Assembly (NCBI GenBank): GCA_009711785.1
Contig: VENA01000009.1
Coordinates: 62,001 to 126,000 of the forward strand
Direction of reading: 5' to 3'
Source: Bacillota bacterium
Lineage (GTDB): Bacteria; Bacillota; Clostridia; Tissierellales; MES13
Length of the DNA stretch: 64,000 nt
A program made the translations under genes and the position numbers. Shown one piece after another: positions 46,968-56,202 of the stretch; positions within the stretch are counted from its first letter, which is position 1, and the number at the start of each line of letters is the position of its first letter. Below the pieces are notes generated by a model. That model searched no databases. It saw only the letters and a program-made list of their open reading frames with translations, and was not told the DNA's origin.

Positions 46968-48383
46968 ATGGTTTTTAGTAGTTTAGTATTTTTATTTAAT
47001 TTTTTACCAATAACATTATTATTTTATTATATATCACCAGATAAATATAAAAATATTATTTTATTAATAGCAAGTTTGATATTTTATGCTTGGGGAGAAC
47101 CAGTATATATTTTTTTAATGATATTTTCATCTATAGTTGATTATATCCATGGGCTAATAATAGAAAAATATAGAGATAGTAAAAAGGCAAAGTTAGCTGT
47201 TATATCATCAATTATAATCAATTTAGGATTATTATCATTTTTTAAGTATTATGATTTTTTCATATTAAATATTAATCTAATGTTTAATACAAGCTTTAAT
47301 TCTCTAAATTTACCACTACCTATAGGTATTTCTTTTTATACATTTCAAACTATGTCATATACAATAGATGTTTATAGAAAAAAAGCACCTATTAAAAAGA
47401 GTCCCATTGCCTTAGCAACTTATGTAACGCTGTTTCCTCAGCTTATAGCTGGACCTATAGTTAGGTATCAAACAATTGCAAAACAAATTAATAAAAGAAA
47501 AGTGAATATAGATAAATTTGCAGAGGGAATAAAAAGATTTATTATAGGTTTATCAAAGAAGGTATTATTAGCAAATAATATAGGAATGCTTTTTAGTGAA
47601 ATACAAAATACAAATATCAGTGAATTAACAGTATTAACTGCATGGCTTGGTATAATAGCATTTTCATTTCAAATATACTTTGACTTTAGTGGTTATTCTG
47701 ATATGGCTATTGGACTTGGTAAAATGTTTGGATTTGACTTTTTAGAAAACTTTAATTATCCATACATATCGCAAAGTATAACAGAGTTTTGGAGAAGGTG
47801 GCATATATCCCTTGGTACTTGGTTTAAGGATTATGTTTATATTCCCCTTGGAGGAAATAGGTTAGGTAAAAGAAAAACATATATAAATCTTTTCATAGTA
47901 TGGTTATTAACAGGATTTTGGCATGGAGCAAGCTGGAATTTTATATTTTGGGGATTGTACTTTGGAATATTAATAGCTATTGAAAAAGCATTTTTACTAA
48001 AATATTTAAATAAATTATACAGGCCGATAAGACACATATATGTAATATTTTTATTAATTATTGGGTGGGTATTATTTGTATTTGAGGATATTTCTATAGG
48101 ATATAATTATCTAAAAGTTATGTTTGGATTTAATCAAGTGAAATTATATGATTTAAAATTTGTATATTATTTATATAGTTATATGATTACATTTTTTATA
48201 CTTATAATAGCTTCAACCCCTTTTATTAAAAACAAACATAAAGTTATTTTAAATAAATTAAAGGAAAAAAAAGGAAGTTATCAATATATAACAGTTAATA
48301 GTATATATTTCATACTACTTTTTCTTTCAACAGCATATTTAGTAGATGCATCATATAATCCGTTTTTATATTTTAGATTTTAA
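46968..48383 (+). CDS. MBOAT-family O-acyltransferase (AlgI-like)
   Basis: A 471-residue membrane protein with about 11 helices. It contains the MBOAT signature FWRRWHISLGTWFKDYVYIP and GFWHGASWNFIFWGLY, where the second histidine is the conserved catalytic residue. Such proteins move acyl groups across the membrane for cell-surface polysaccharide or wall acetylation. The adjacent DHHW gene is the expected partner. It starts with ATG after AGGTTGTGGTTAA, a weak site. Confidence 0.9.
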   Translation: MVFSSLVFLFNFLPITLLFYYISPDKYKNIILLIASLIFYAWGEPVYIFLMIFSSIVDYIHGLIIEKYRDSKKAKLAVISSIIINLGLLSFFKYYDFFILNINLMFNTSFNSLNLPLPIGISFYTFQTMSYTIDVYRKKAPIKKSPIALATYVTLFPQLIAGPIVRYQTIAKQINKRKVNIDKFAEGIKRFIIGLSKKVLLANNIGMLFSEIQNTNISELTVLTAWLGIIAFSFQIYFDFSGYSDMAIGLGKMFGFDFLENFNYPYISQSITEFWRRWHISLGTWFKDYVYIPLGGNRLGKRKTYINLFIVWLLTGFWHGASWNFIFWGLYFGILIAIEKAFLLKYLNKLYRPIRHIYVIFLLIIGWVLFVFEDISIGYNYLKVMFGFNQVKLYDLKFVYYLYSYMITFFILIIASTPFIKNKHKVILNKLKEKKGSYQYITVNSIYFILLFLSTAYLVDASYNPFLYFRF

Positions 48384-48396
48384 TGAGGTGTTTGAT

Positions 48397-49518
48397 ATGG
48401 AAAAGTTAGCTAATAAAATAATAGTAATAGTGTTTATTGTTTTTATATTTACAATAAATATTTTTAATATATTAATGCCAGATAAAGAATTTTCAGAATC
48501 AGAAAATAGAGTATTATCACAGTTTCCAAAATTCAGTATGGAAAAATTGACATCGGGAAGATTTTCAAATAAGTTTGAAACCTATATTACAGATCAGTTC
48601 ATTTTTAAAGATTTCTGGGTAGGATTAAAATCTGATATTGAAAGATTTTCACTTAAAAATGAAAATAACGGAATATACTTTGGTAAAGATGGATATCTAT
48701 TAGAGGATTTTACAAATTCAGATGAAGTTTTAGCTAATAATATTAAGAGTATAAACTACTTTAATAAAAAGTTACCAGATTTGACCACATACTTTTTATT
48801 AGCCCCAAATTCAGTTAAAATTTATGAAGATAAACTTCCTATGTTTTCTGAGCCATATGATCAATCAAAGATAATTGATAGGGTAAAAAAGAATTTAAAT
48901 GGGGAGTTTATCGATGTTTATGATATATTAAAAAGAAAAAAGGATGAATATATCTATTTTAAAACAGACCATCATTGGACAATGAGAGGGGCATATTATG
49001 CATATCAAATGTTTTGTAATAATATAGGTTTAAAATCCTTTGATTTTAATAAATTCGATAAAGAGATAGTTAGTAATAGTTTTTATGGAACATTTTATTC
49101 AAAAGCAAATAATAGGCATATACCTGCTGATAAAATAGAAATTTTTAAACCTAAATTTAATACATCCTATAAAGTACATTATCTAGATGAAGATAAATAT
49201 ACTAATACCCTTTATGAATTTAATCATTTAGATAAAAAAGATAAATATTCTCTCTTTTTAGATGGAAATCATTCTTTAATTACTATTAAAACGGATGTTA
49301 AAAACAATAAAAAATTAGTGATTTTTAAAGATTCATATTCCCATTCTTTTATTCCATTTCTAGCAAATCATTATAAAGAGATACATATTATAGACTTAAG
49401 ATATTATAAGTTAAATATATATGACTATATAAAAGAAAATGATATAGATGAAGCTTTATTTTTATATAATGTATCAACATTTTCAAGTGATGAGAACTTA
49501 AGCTGGTTAAGAATATAA
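48397..49518 (+). CDS. DHHW-family protein (AlgX/DltD-like partner of MBOAT)
   Basis: A 373-residue protein. The N-terminal hydrophobic helix (IIVIVFIVFIFTINIFNIL) anchors it with the bulk outside. The conserved KTDHHWTMRGAYYAYQMF (about 190) is the DHHW signature, with a later FKDSYSHSFIPFL. It belongs to SGNH-like acetyltransferases that accept acyl groups from MBOAT proteins. I chose ATG 48397 with GAGGTG upstream; an upstream ATG would start inside the preceding gene. Confidence 0.88.
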   Translation: MEKLANKIIVIVFIVFIFTINIFNILMPDKEFSESENRVLSQFPKFSMEKLTSGRFSNKFETYITDQFIFKDFWVGLKSDIERFSLKNENNGIYFGKDGYLLEDFTNSDEVLANNIKSINYFNKKLPDLTTYFLLAPNSVKIYEDKLPMFSEPYDQSKIIDRVKKNLNGEFIDVYDILKRKKDEYIYFKTDHHWTMRGAYYAYQMFCNNIGLKSFDFNKFDKEIVSNSFYGTFYSKANNRHIPADKIEIFKPKFNTSYKVHYLDEDKYTNTLYEFNHLDKKDKYSLFLDGNHSLITIKTDVKNNKKLVIFKDSYSHSFIPFLANHYKEIHIIDLRYYKLNIYDYIKENDIDEALFLYNVSTFSSDENLSWLRI

Positions 49519-49602
49519 AAAAGCTTTATCAAATATACAACTAAAGTACATAATAAAGGAGAACTTTAATATGTGTAGAAAGTAATTTATAGAGGTGATA
49601 GT

Positions 49603-49935
49603 ATGTATGAAGGTATGAAAGTAGGAATATTTAATGGAACTGTGGCTACAACTAATGGTGTATATAAAATAAGTGATATAGATATAAAGGATGCAAAAAA
49701 ACTTTTATTAAAAAATGGTTTTATATCTGCTATAGGACATAAATCAACTGCTGAAGCGATATCTGATACATTTGATATGGATATACCTATGAATAGAATA
49801 AATTTCAAACAAAAGGTTAGTCAAAAGGCAGTAGTATTTAAATTAAATAAAAGACCGCCAGAGGGGAGTATATTATCTAGAGAAGAAATAGAAAAGATAG
49901 GCTATTCATTTAAGTTAATGGAAAGATTAAAATAA
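49603..49935 (+). CDS. DUF1874 protein, AcrIII-1/Crn2 ring-nuclease-like
   Basis: A 110-residue protein of the DUF1874 (STIV B116/YddF-like) family: FNGTVATTNGVYKI, AIGHKSTAEAIS, IPMNRINF and KRPPEGSILSREEIE. In the viral ring nuclease AcrIII-1 and in Crn2 this fold cleaves cyclic tetra-adenylate. From memory its key residues are H47, R66, R85 and E88. The matching positions here are H46, R65, R84 and E87, so the active-site pattern looks intact. No CRISPR or type III genes are seen in the window. YddF proteins also occur in integrative elements. AGAGGTGATAGT precedes ATG. Confidence 0.75.
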   Translation: MYEGMKVGIFNGTVATTNGVYKISDIDIKDAKKLLLKNGFISAIGHKSTAEAISDTFDMDIPMNRINFKQKVSQKAVVFKLNKRPPEGSILSREEIEKIGYSFKLMERLK

Positions 49936-50054
49936 ATTCTAAAATTATAAAAGTTAATTAAAAGTAATTTAAAACTATGGATAATAACAAATGTAAAATA
50001 GTATTGATAACATATAAGAAAAAGGCTATAATATATTTAGGAGGCTAAATAAAA

Positions 50055-50483
50055 ATGGATAAAGATTTTAGTAATCATTCCGGATATTATATCCAAGAAA
50101 TAGCAAGAAAAATGACTATTATGCTTAATGAAAAGCTAGAAGCTTTAGGTATAACTTATTCACAATTTAGAGTATTAAATTGTCTTTGGAAAAAGGGAGG
50201 ATTAACTCAAAAGGAAATACTTGAAATAATATGTGTTAAGCCATCTACTTTAACAGGTATAATAAACATTTTAGTAAAAAAAGAGTTAGTAAAAAGAAGG
50301 ATAGATAATAAAGATGCAAGAATTAAAAGGATCCATTTAACTGAAAAAGGCAAATTATTAGAAAAAGATTCTTGGAATATTATATTAGATATAGAAAATG
50401 AGATGTGTAATTCATTTTCAAAAGAAGAAAAGACTTTGTTTGTAAAGTGGCTTAAGGATGTAAAAATTAAGTTAGAGGAATAA
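50055..50483 (+). CDS. MarR-family regulator
   Basis: A 142-residue winged-helix regulator with ALGITYSQFRVLNCLWKKGG, ICVKPSTLTGIINILVKKELV and the wing RRIDNKDARIKRIHLTEKGK. It lies 52 bp before kynureninase, so control of that gene is likely. Ligand unknown. AGGAGGCTAAATAAAA precedes the ATG. Confidence 0.9.
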   Translation: MDKDFSNHSGYYIQEIARKMTIMLNEKLEALGITYSQFRVLNCLWKKGGLTQKEILEIICVKPSTLTGIINILVKKELVKRRIDNKDARIKRIHLTEKGKLLEKDSWNIILDIENEMCNSFSKEEKTLFVKWLKDVKIKLEE

Positions 50484-50535
50484 ATTTTTTATTAAAATAT
50501 TTAGGTAGCTAAATAATGTTAAAGGGGAGATATAT

Positions 50536-51819
50536 TTGAAAAATAATTTTAAATTAAGTGAAGAGTTTTCTAAGAAAATGGATAAAGAGGATAAATTAAA
50601 AGATGTTAGGGATAGATTTTATTTAAAAGAAAATGAAATTTATATGGATGGAAATTCTTTAGGTCTTATGTCTAAGGATTCAGAAGAGTGTTTACTTAGA
50701 GTTATGAATGAATGGAAAAATTTAGGTATAAATGGTTGGATGAATGCAGAAAATCCTTGGTTTTATTATAGAGAAACTTTAGCTAAAATGCAGGCACCCT
50801 TAGTTGGTGCTGAAGAAAATGAAATAATAATACACTCATCTACAACTTTAAATTTACATTGTTTAGTATCAACTTTTTTTAAGCCAGATGGAAAGAAAAA
50901 TAAAATATTAGTAGATGATTTAAATTTTCCATCGGATAGATACGCAATTGAAAGTCAGTTAAAACTTAAAAATCTTACTAAAGAAGACAATTTAATAGTT
51001 ATAGAAAGTAAAGATGGACGAAGGGTAGATGAAAAAGATGTAGTAAAAAATATGACTGATGAAGTTGCTTTGATTTTACTTCCATCTGTTCTTTATAGGA
51101 GTGGACAATTATTAGATATTAAATATCTTACTAAAGAAGCTCATAAAAGGGATATAATTATTGGATTTGATTGTTGTCATTCTGCTGGGGCTGTAGAGCA
51201 TCATTTATCTGAGTGGGGAGTAGATTTCGCGTTTTGGTGTAATTATAAGTATTTTAATAATGGTCCTGGGGGAGTTGCAAGTCTATATGTAAATAAGAGA
51301 CATTTACATAAGGGACCAGGACTTTCTGGATGGTTTGGATATAAAAAGGATAAACAGTTTGATTTATCAAATGAATTTAGCCCATCTTTAGATGCAGGAG
51401 CTTGGCAGGTAGGAAGTCCCCATATTTTTAGCATGGCACCTTTAGAAGGATCTTTAAAAATATTTAATGAAGTGGGTATTAAAAATGTTAGAGAAAAGTC
51501 ATTGAAATTAACAAACTATATGATGTATTTAATAGATAATAAGTTATCAAAATATGGATTTTTCATAGGAAATCCAAGAAAAGATAATAAAAGAGGTGGA
51601 CACGTATCCTTAGAACATGATGAAGCAGTTAGGATTAATGAAGCGATGAAAGATAGAGGAATAATTCCTGATTTTAGATATCCAAATGTTATAAGACTTG
51701 CACCAATTGCTTTATACACTTCATTTAATGAAGTGTGGAAAGTAATAGATATTATAAAAGAGATAATGGAAACTAAAGAATATGAAAAGTACTCTAATAA
51801 AAGAGGGGTAGTTGCATAA
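50536..51819 (+). CDS. kynU: Kynureninase
   Basis: A 427-residue PLP enzyme that cleaves kynurenine to anthranilate and alanine. The N-terminal motif YMDGNSLGLM and INGWM are typical, and the PLP lysine is K238 in WCNYKYFNNGPGG. RHLHKGPGLSGWFG and the C-terminal RGGHVSLEHDEA support the family. TTG start with GGGGAGATATA upstream. No other tryptophan-degradation gene lies nearby, so it may act on imported kynurenine. A terminator follows. Confidence 0.9.
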   Translation: MKNNFKLSEEFSKKMDKEDKLKDVRDRFYLKENEIYMDGNSLGLMSKDSEECLLRVMNEWKNLGINGWMNAENPWFYYRETLAKMQAPLVGAEENEIIIHSSTTLNLHCLVSTFFKPDGKKNKILVDDLNFPSDRYAIESQLKLKNLTKEDNLIVIESKDGRRVDEKDVVKNMTDEVALILLPSVLYRSGQLLDIKYLTKEAHKRDIIIGFDCCHSAGAVEHHLSEWGVDFAFWCNYKYFNNGPGGVASLYVNKRHLHKGPGLSGWFGYKKDKQFDLSNEFSPSLDAGAWQVGSPHIFSMAPLEGSLKIFNEVGIKNVREKSLKLTNYMMYLIDNKLSKYGFFIGNPRKDNKRGGHVSLEHDEAVRINEAMKDRGIIPDFRYPNVIRLAPIALYTSFNEVWKVIDIIKEIMETKEYEKYSNKRGVVA

Positions 51820-51849
51820 AAAATTCACATTAGTAGTTAATCTTAATCT

Positions 51850-51888
51850 AAAGACTTCAGCAGATTTAATTTGTTGAAGTCTTTTTTG
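51850..51888 (+). terminator. Terminator after kynU
   Basis: AAAGACTTCA pairs with TGAAGTCTTT around a long loop, followed by T residues. Confidence 0.8.
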
Positions 51889-52222
51889 ATTTTTTTTTGA
51901 AAGGATTAATTTGAATTTAAAATCTAAATTACTTTAAATGTTTTAGTAAAGATAAATTAAGGAAATGTCAACATTCTTTTTAGTTTTATTATGGAATAAT
52001 GGAAGAAAAGTTGAAACTAAAAAAATTAAAGGTTTATTTAGTTATGCTTATGGGTAAAAACTATTTAGAAACAGATAAAGAATATAAAATATGTCATAAA
52101 GATTATTACAGCAAATATGGAATCTACAATTTAAAGTAATATAAACTTTATTAAAATAAGTTTTTTTATCTAAAAAGTTTAAGTAATTGTTAATATATTT
52201 ACACCGGTGATTTAATAAATTG

Positions 52223-52251
52223 TTGAAATCATCAAAAAATTTTAATATAAT
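52223..52251 (+). promoter_or_regulatory. Promoter of the CZB chemoreceptor gene
   Basis: TTGAAA (52223-52228) and TATAAT (52246-52251) are 17 bp apart, a near-consensus sigma-A promoter. Confidence 0.75.
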
Positions 52252-52303
52252 ATTTAGCAACACTAAATAAATTTAAATTAATTTTAAAATTGGGGGAGAT
52301 AGT

Positions 52304-53752
52304 TTGTTTAAAAATAAAAAATTCTTAAAAGAAGTAAAAATGATGAAAGAAAATTTTGAAAAGGGGATAATAAATGATAAAAAATATATCAATAGTTTAG
52401 ATAAATTTATTCATTCCATATTAAAAACAATTAACTTAAGTTCTGAAAATGTAAAGAAAATGGTTGATGGCGTATTTAACATTGCTAGTAATATTAGTAC
52501 ATTTAATGTTAGATTATATAATTTTTCTAAGTCATTATTTAATACAGCAGATGAACTTACTAAAACATCAGAATCTACATTAAATGCAATAGAACAAACA
52601 AATGTAAGTATGCAGCAGGTATCAGGAACTATGAATGATAATGTTTCAACTATAGAGGATATTTCTACTAAATCCCAAGAATTATTAACTATGACAGAGG
52701 ATAATAATACCTTAATAAAGGATGTTAGAAAAACTAATAATGATGTATTAGAAAAATCTAAATCTATGAAAAATAATATGACTAATCTTACTGATATGGT
52801 AAAGAATATTAAGGGGATAGTAAAGGGAATAGATGATATAGCAAGTCAAACAAATCTTTTAGCCCTTAATGCTAGTATAGAAGCGGCCCGTGCAGGGGAA
52901 GAAGGAAAGGGGTTTGCTGTTGTTTCAGAAGAGATAAGACAGTTAGCTGAAACAACAAAGGAACAATTAGAATCTATGGAAAAGTTTATGGATAAAATAG
53001 AAATCGCTTCAGATAATAGTTTAGAAAGTGTAAACTATACTGTGGAGTCCATATCAAATTTAAATGATGATACAGATAAAATGAGTAAATCCTTTTTAAA
53101 AAGTGAAGGAACCCTTAAAGAGGTTATAGATAATATTCAAAGCTTTGCTTCGTTTATGGAGGAAATAACTGCATCTACTGAAGAGGTAACAGCTTCCATG
53201 GAAACGATAGCTGAAGATACAGAAGGTTTAAATGACTTATCTGAAAAACTTAAAAGTGATGCATTAAAGACAAAGGAACTTGGTAATGAAATGAGGGATT
53301 TAGATGATGATATAACGGATATTTCAAAGGTAGCTGGAAAGGTTTCTAAGATAGATTATTTTAAGATAAATAATGAAAGGTTTATTTTATTTATAGATGA
53401 TGTAATTAATAAACATAAAAATTGGGTGAATACTTTAGAAGAAATGGCCAGTGAAATGAGAATAAAAAACCTACAAACAGATGGCAAAAGGTGTTCTTTT
53501 GGACATTTTTATTATTCAATAACTCCAAGTAATAAAGAAGTTAAAAAAGTATGGTTAAGTGTAGATGATATACATTTAAAACTTCACGATTTAGGTCATG
53601 CAGTTATTGAACATATAGAAAATGAAAATGAAGAAGATGCAGTTAAAAAGGCAAAAGAAGCAAGGAAATTATCGTTAGAAATAATAGATAAATTTGAACA
53701 GATTAAAAAAATTTCTTTAAAACTTTCTAAGGAAAATAAATCAGTTTTTTAA
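52304..53752 (+). CDS. Soluble methyl-accepting chemotaxis protein with C-terminal CZB domain
   Basis: A 482-residue chemoreceptor. It has no membrane segment, so it is cytosolic. The signalling hairpin [19 protein letters not shown], then [22 protein letters not shown], binds CheA/CheW. The C-terminal 115 residues form a CZB domain with H371, C397, H424 and H428 placed as the zinc-binding 3His-1Cys site. CZB domains sense zinc or hypochlorous acid through that cysteine. TTG start with TTGGGGGAGATAG upstream. Confidence 0.88.
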   Translation: MFKNKKFLKEVKMMKENFEKGIINDKKYINSLDKFIHSILKTINLSSENVKKMVDGVFNIASNISTFNVRLYNFSKSLFNTADELTKTSESTLNAIEQTNVSMQQVSGTMNDNVSTIEDISTKSQELLTMTEDNNTLIKDVRKTNNDVLEKSKSMKNNMTNLTDMVKNIKGIVKGIDDIASQTNLLALNASIEAARAGEEGKGFAVVSEEIRQLAETTKEQLESMEKFMDKIEIASDNSLESVNYTVESISNLNDDTDKMSKSFLKSEGTLKEVIDNIQSFASFMEEITASTEEVTASMETIAEDTEGLNDLSEKLKSDALKTKELGNEMRDLDDDITDISKVAGKVSKIDYFKINNERFILFIDDVINKHKNWVNTLEEMASEMRIKNLQTDGKRCSFGHFYYSITPSNKEVKKVWLSVDDIHLKLHDLGHAVIEHIENENEEDAVKKAKEARKLSLEIIDKFEQIKKISLKLSKENKSVF

Positions 53753-53890
53753 GATGATTTAAAAGAGATGGCTTGAGGGGCCATTTTTTTATGCAATATT
53801 AGTTTATAATTTAATATATTTATAGAAAAAATTTGAACCTTTTATCCTTTTATTCGTTATATTAACGAGAAACAAAATAGGAGGGTAGAT

Positions 53891-54187
53891 ATGAATAAAT
53901 ATATTAAATACTCATGGTTATTATTAGGAGTTACAGTTATATTAAATATACTTTTTTACAATTTTTTACCAGAAAAAATTGATTTATTATTTAGCTTAAA
54001 ATTTTCTTTTAAACCAAGATTAGGTGTTAATAAAATGAAGGGGCTTTTATTAGTTCCTATTGTTATGGTAATTACTAATATTGTTAGTCAAAGTAAATTA
54101 CATAATGAAAGGAAAAAAATATTTTTTATATTAAATATGTTTTTATTTTTAATAAATTTAGTAGGTGTTTTAATTATTAATTTATAA
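53891..54187 (+). CDS. Small DUF1648-like membrane protein
   Basis: A 98-residue protein with three hydrophobic segments (about 8-25, 51-66 and 78-97). LPEKIDLLFSLKFSFKPRLGVNKMKGLLLVPIVMV recalls the DUF1648 segment of small Gram-positive membrane proteins, but loosely. It lies 11 bp before the serine hydrolase and is probably co-transcribed. AGGAGGGTAGAT precedes the ATG. Confidence 0.55.
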   Translation: MNKYIKYSWLLLGVTVILNILFYNFLPEKIDLLFSLKFSFKPRLGVNKMKGLLLVPIVMVITNIVSQSKLHNERKKIFFILNMFLFLINLVGVLIINL

Positions 54188-54198
54188 GGGGGATAATT

Positions 54199-55266
54199 AT
54201 GGATTTTAGAGCTGAAAAAATAAGAAAAGTATTACAAAAACATTATAAAGAAAAAGCATTAAATGGAAGTGTGTTAGTATCAGAAAATGATGATGTTATC
54301 TTCAAAGGAGGTTTTGGGTATGCAAATATGGAGTGGAACATTTTAAATGAAGCTGATACGAAGCATACTTTAGGTTCAATTACAAAACAGTTTACAGCTA
54401 TGTTAGTTTTACAACTCGTTGAAAAGGGTAAAATAGGTCTTGAAGATAAGATATCAGAGTATTTACCTTACTATGATAAAAATATTGGAAAGAAGGTTTC
54501 TATATATCATTTGTTAACCCATACTTCAGGGATACCAAACTTTACTGAAAAGAAAGGATTTTTAGGAGATAAGATAAGAAAAGAATACAATTTAAAGGAA
54601 TTAATTTTAAATCATTGTACTGAAGAATTGGAATTCAAACCAGGAAGTAAATGTAAATACAGCAACTCAGGCTATGTTATTTTAGGAGCTATAATTAAAG
54701 AGGTAACCAATAAACATTTTAAAGATGTTTTAAAAGAAAATATCCTAATTCCTTTAAATATGAAAAATACAGGTTATGATGATTATTATAGTATTTTAGA
54801 TAAGAAGGCTTCAGATTATGAAGTTACAGATTCTGGTTTTAAAAAAGCACAGTATTGGGATCGTAGTGCAGCATACACTGCTGGTGCTATGTATACAACT
54901 GTAAAAGATTTGTTTATATGGAATAAAGCTTTATTTTCAAATGAATTATTATCTGAAAAATATACAAAATTACTATTAAAACCTAATCTTAATAACTATG
55001 CATGTGGATGTTTTGTGGTTAAAACATATGTTAATGAAATAAAGAAAGCATTAGATGGACTTTTTGATTATGTTCCTCCGGAAAATGAAGAAAATGAAAA
55101 AGTTACAATTGTTTTTCATCATGGAGGTATATATGGTGTTAGTACATTAATTGTTAATATTTTAGAAAGTAAACAATGTATTATCCAATTAAATAATATA
55201 GACAAATCAAAACGAAATGTAGTAACCAAGGATATATTAGATATTTTAATGAAAAATAATAAATAA
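54199..55266 (+). CDS. Serine hydrolase of the beta-lactamase/PBP4* family
   Basis: A 355-residue class C beta-lactamase-like enzyme. The SxxK motif is S60-ITK63 and the YxN motif is Y154-SN156; HHGGIYG near residue 313 replaces the KTG-type motif. There is no signal peptide, so it may be cytosolic. Members act as esterases, peptidases or amidases. Antibiotic resistance is not implied. AAGGGGGATAATT precedes the ATG. Confidence 0.88.
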   Translation: MDFRAEKIRKVLQKHYKEKALNGSVLVSENDDVIFKGGFGYANMEWNILNEADTKHTLGSITKQFTAMLVLQLVEKGKIGLEDKISEYLPYYDKNIGKKVSIYHLLTHTSGIPNFTEKKGFLGDKIRKEYNLKELILNHCTEELEFKPGSKCKYSNSGYVILGAIIKEVTNKHFKDVLKENILIPLNMKNTGYDDYYSILDKKASDYEVTDSGFKKAQYWDRSAAYTAGAMYTTVKDLFIWNKALFSNELLSEKYTKLLLKPNLNNYACGCFVVKTYVNEIKKALDGLFDYVPPENEENEKVTIVFHHGGIYGVSTLIVNILESKQCIIQLNNIDKSKRNVVTKDILDILMKNNK

Positions 55267-55510
55267 ATTAGTTTTAAATCATTCATATCTCTTTTTATTT
55301 ATGTTATTATATTTAATTACAGGTATTAAATGAACAAGTCTGTGTACTAGGGGCTATGGACAGGATTGGAAATATTATGTTAAAAGCCGCGTTAATCAGG
55401 AAAGGAAATTTGTATAATAAACTGAAACAATAGAATAAATATATACTTGTAGAATATTGTGAAATAAAAATTACTAAAAAGAGAGATGATAGCATGATAA
55501 TTTAAAAGTT

Positions 55511-55899
55511 ATGAAAATAAATATTATATTATTTTTTGTTGGCTGGACAATAATCATGCTTTTAGGCGCAGATTTTTATTCACCAATAGGATTTCTGTGG
55601 TTAATATTGTTGATAGGAATCTTAGACTTCATTTTATATAAATATTTACAAAGTTTTTTACCGCAATTACTTGAAGGAAAGAAAAATGTATTTGTAAAGA
55701 ATTTGCTTTTTTTACTATTGGTGGTGTAGTGGTATACCTATTTATATTGGCTAATAGATATAAAGTTACTAACAAGTGGCAATGGCTCTTTGATAAAACA
55801 CATTGTCTCTTTTTTTTATTTATAATATTTTTAGTTATATCTCTTAAGTTAACATTTTCACATATGAAATTAAGGGTTAATTGTAATAAATTTACTTAA
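55511..55899 (+). pseudogene. Small membrane protein split by a -1 frame at a T7 tract
   Basis: The first frame (55511-55729) encodes 72 residues with two membrane helices and stops at TAG. From 55711 the -1 frame stays open to 55899, giving FTIGGVVVYLFILANRYKV and a further hydrophobic helix. Joined at the T7 tract (55707-55713) it would be a 129-residue, three- or four-helix protein. The site reads T-TTT-TTA in the zero frame, which fits the slippery heptamer X-XXY-YYZ. It could be a real frameshift mutation, a sequencing error, or programmed slippage. Confidence 0.55.
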
Positions 55900-56053
55900 G
55901 GGTATTATAATTAACATTGTATAAACTTCAACAAAGCGTTGAAGGGTTAAATTTTACATTTTTATAATGCTTAAATACTTGGTTTCAGTTCTATCAGTGA
56001 AAATGTTTATGTTAGAATTATGTAAAAATTGATAAAAAATTGTCGTATTATTA

Positions 56054-56082
56054 TTGACATTTGTTTTATATCAAACTATAAT
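56054..56082 (+). promoter_or_regulatory. Consensus sigma-A promoter of the flavin reductase gene
   Basis: TTGACA (56054-56059) and TATAAT (56077-56082) match the consensus exactly with a 17-bp spacer. The gene should be strongly expressed unless repressed. Confidence 0.9.
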
Positions 56083-56112
56083 CGTTAGAGAGGAAATTAT
56101 TATAGCAACAAT

Positions 56113-56164
56113 CAATTTAGTTAGAAACTAAATTGTGTATAATTTATTATTAACTGGCCAGTTA
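56113..56164 (+). promoter_or_regulatory. Two operator-like dyads in the flavin reductase leader
   Basis: CAATTTAGTT (56113-56122) faces AACTAAATTG (56126-56135), and TAACTGGCCAGTTA (56151-56164) is a perfect palindrome. The latter looks like a TetR-family operator. Both lie downstream of the start point and could act as roadblocks. Confidence 0.5.
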
Positions 56165-56202
56165 TAGTAAAAATTCAATCTACTACTTAAGGAGGAAGGA
56201 AA

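Larger units (their letters stand above)
51820..52303 (+). other. Intergenic region, 484 bp
   Basis: It holds the kynU terminator (51850-51888), a 31-codon ORF at 52044-52139 with no convincing ribosome binding site (possible gene remnant), and the MCP promoter at 52223-52251. Confidence 0.5.
55900..56202 (+). other. Regulatory intergenic region, 303 bp
   Basis: It holds a short hairpin CTTCAAC/GTTGAAG (55926-55944) without a T run, a consensus promoter (56054-56082) and two operator-like dyads (56113-56164). No gene was seen. Confidence 0.6.

Noticed and set aside
52044-52139. A 31-codon ORF in the kynU-MCP gap
   Set aside because: No good ribosome binding site and low-complexity AT-rich composition; it is mentioned only in the intergenic entry.
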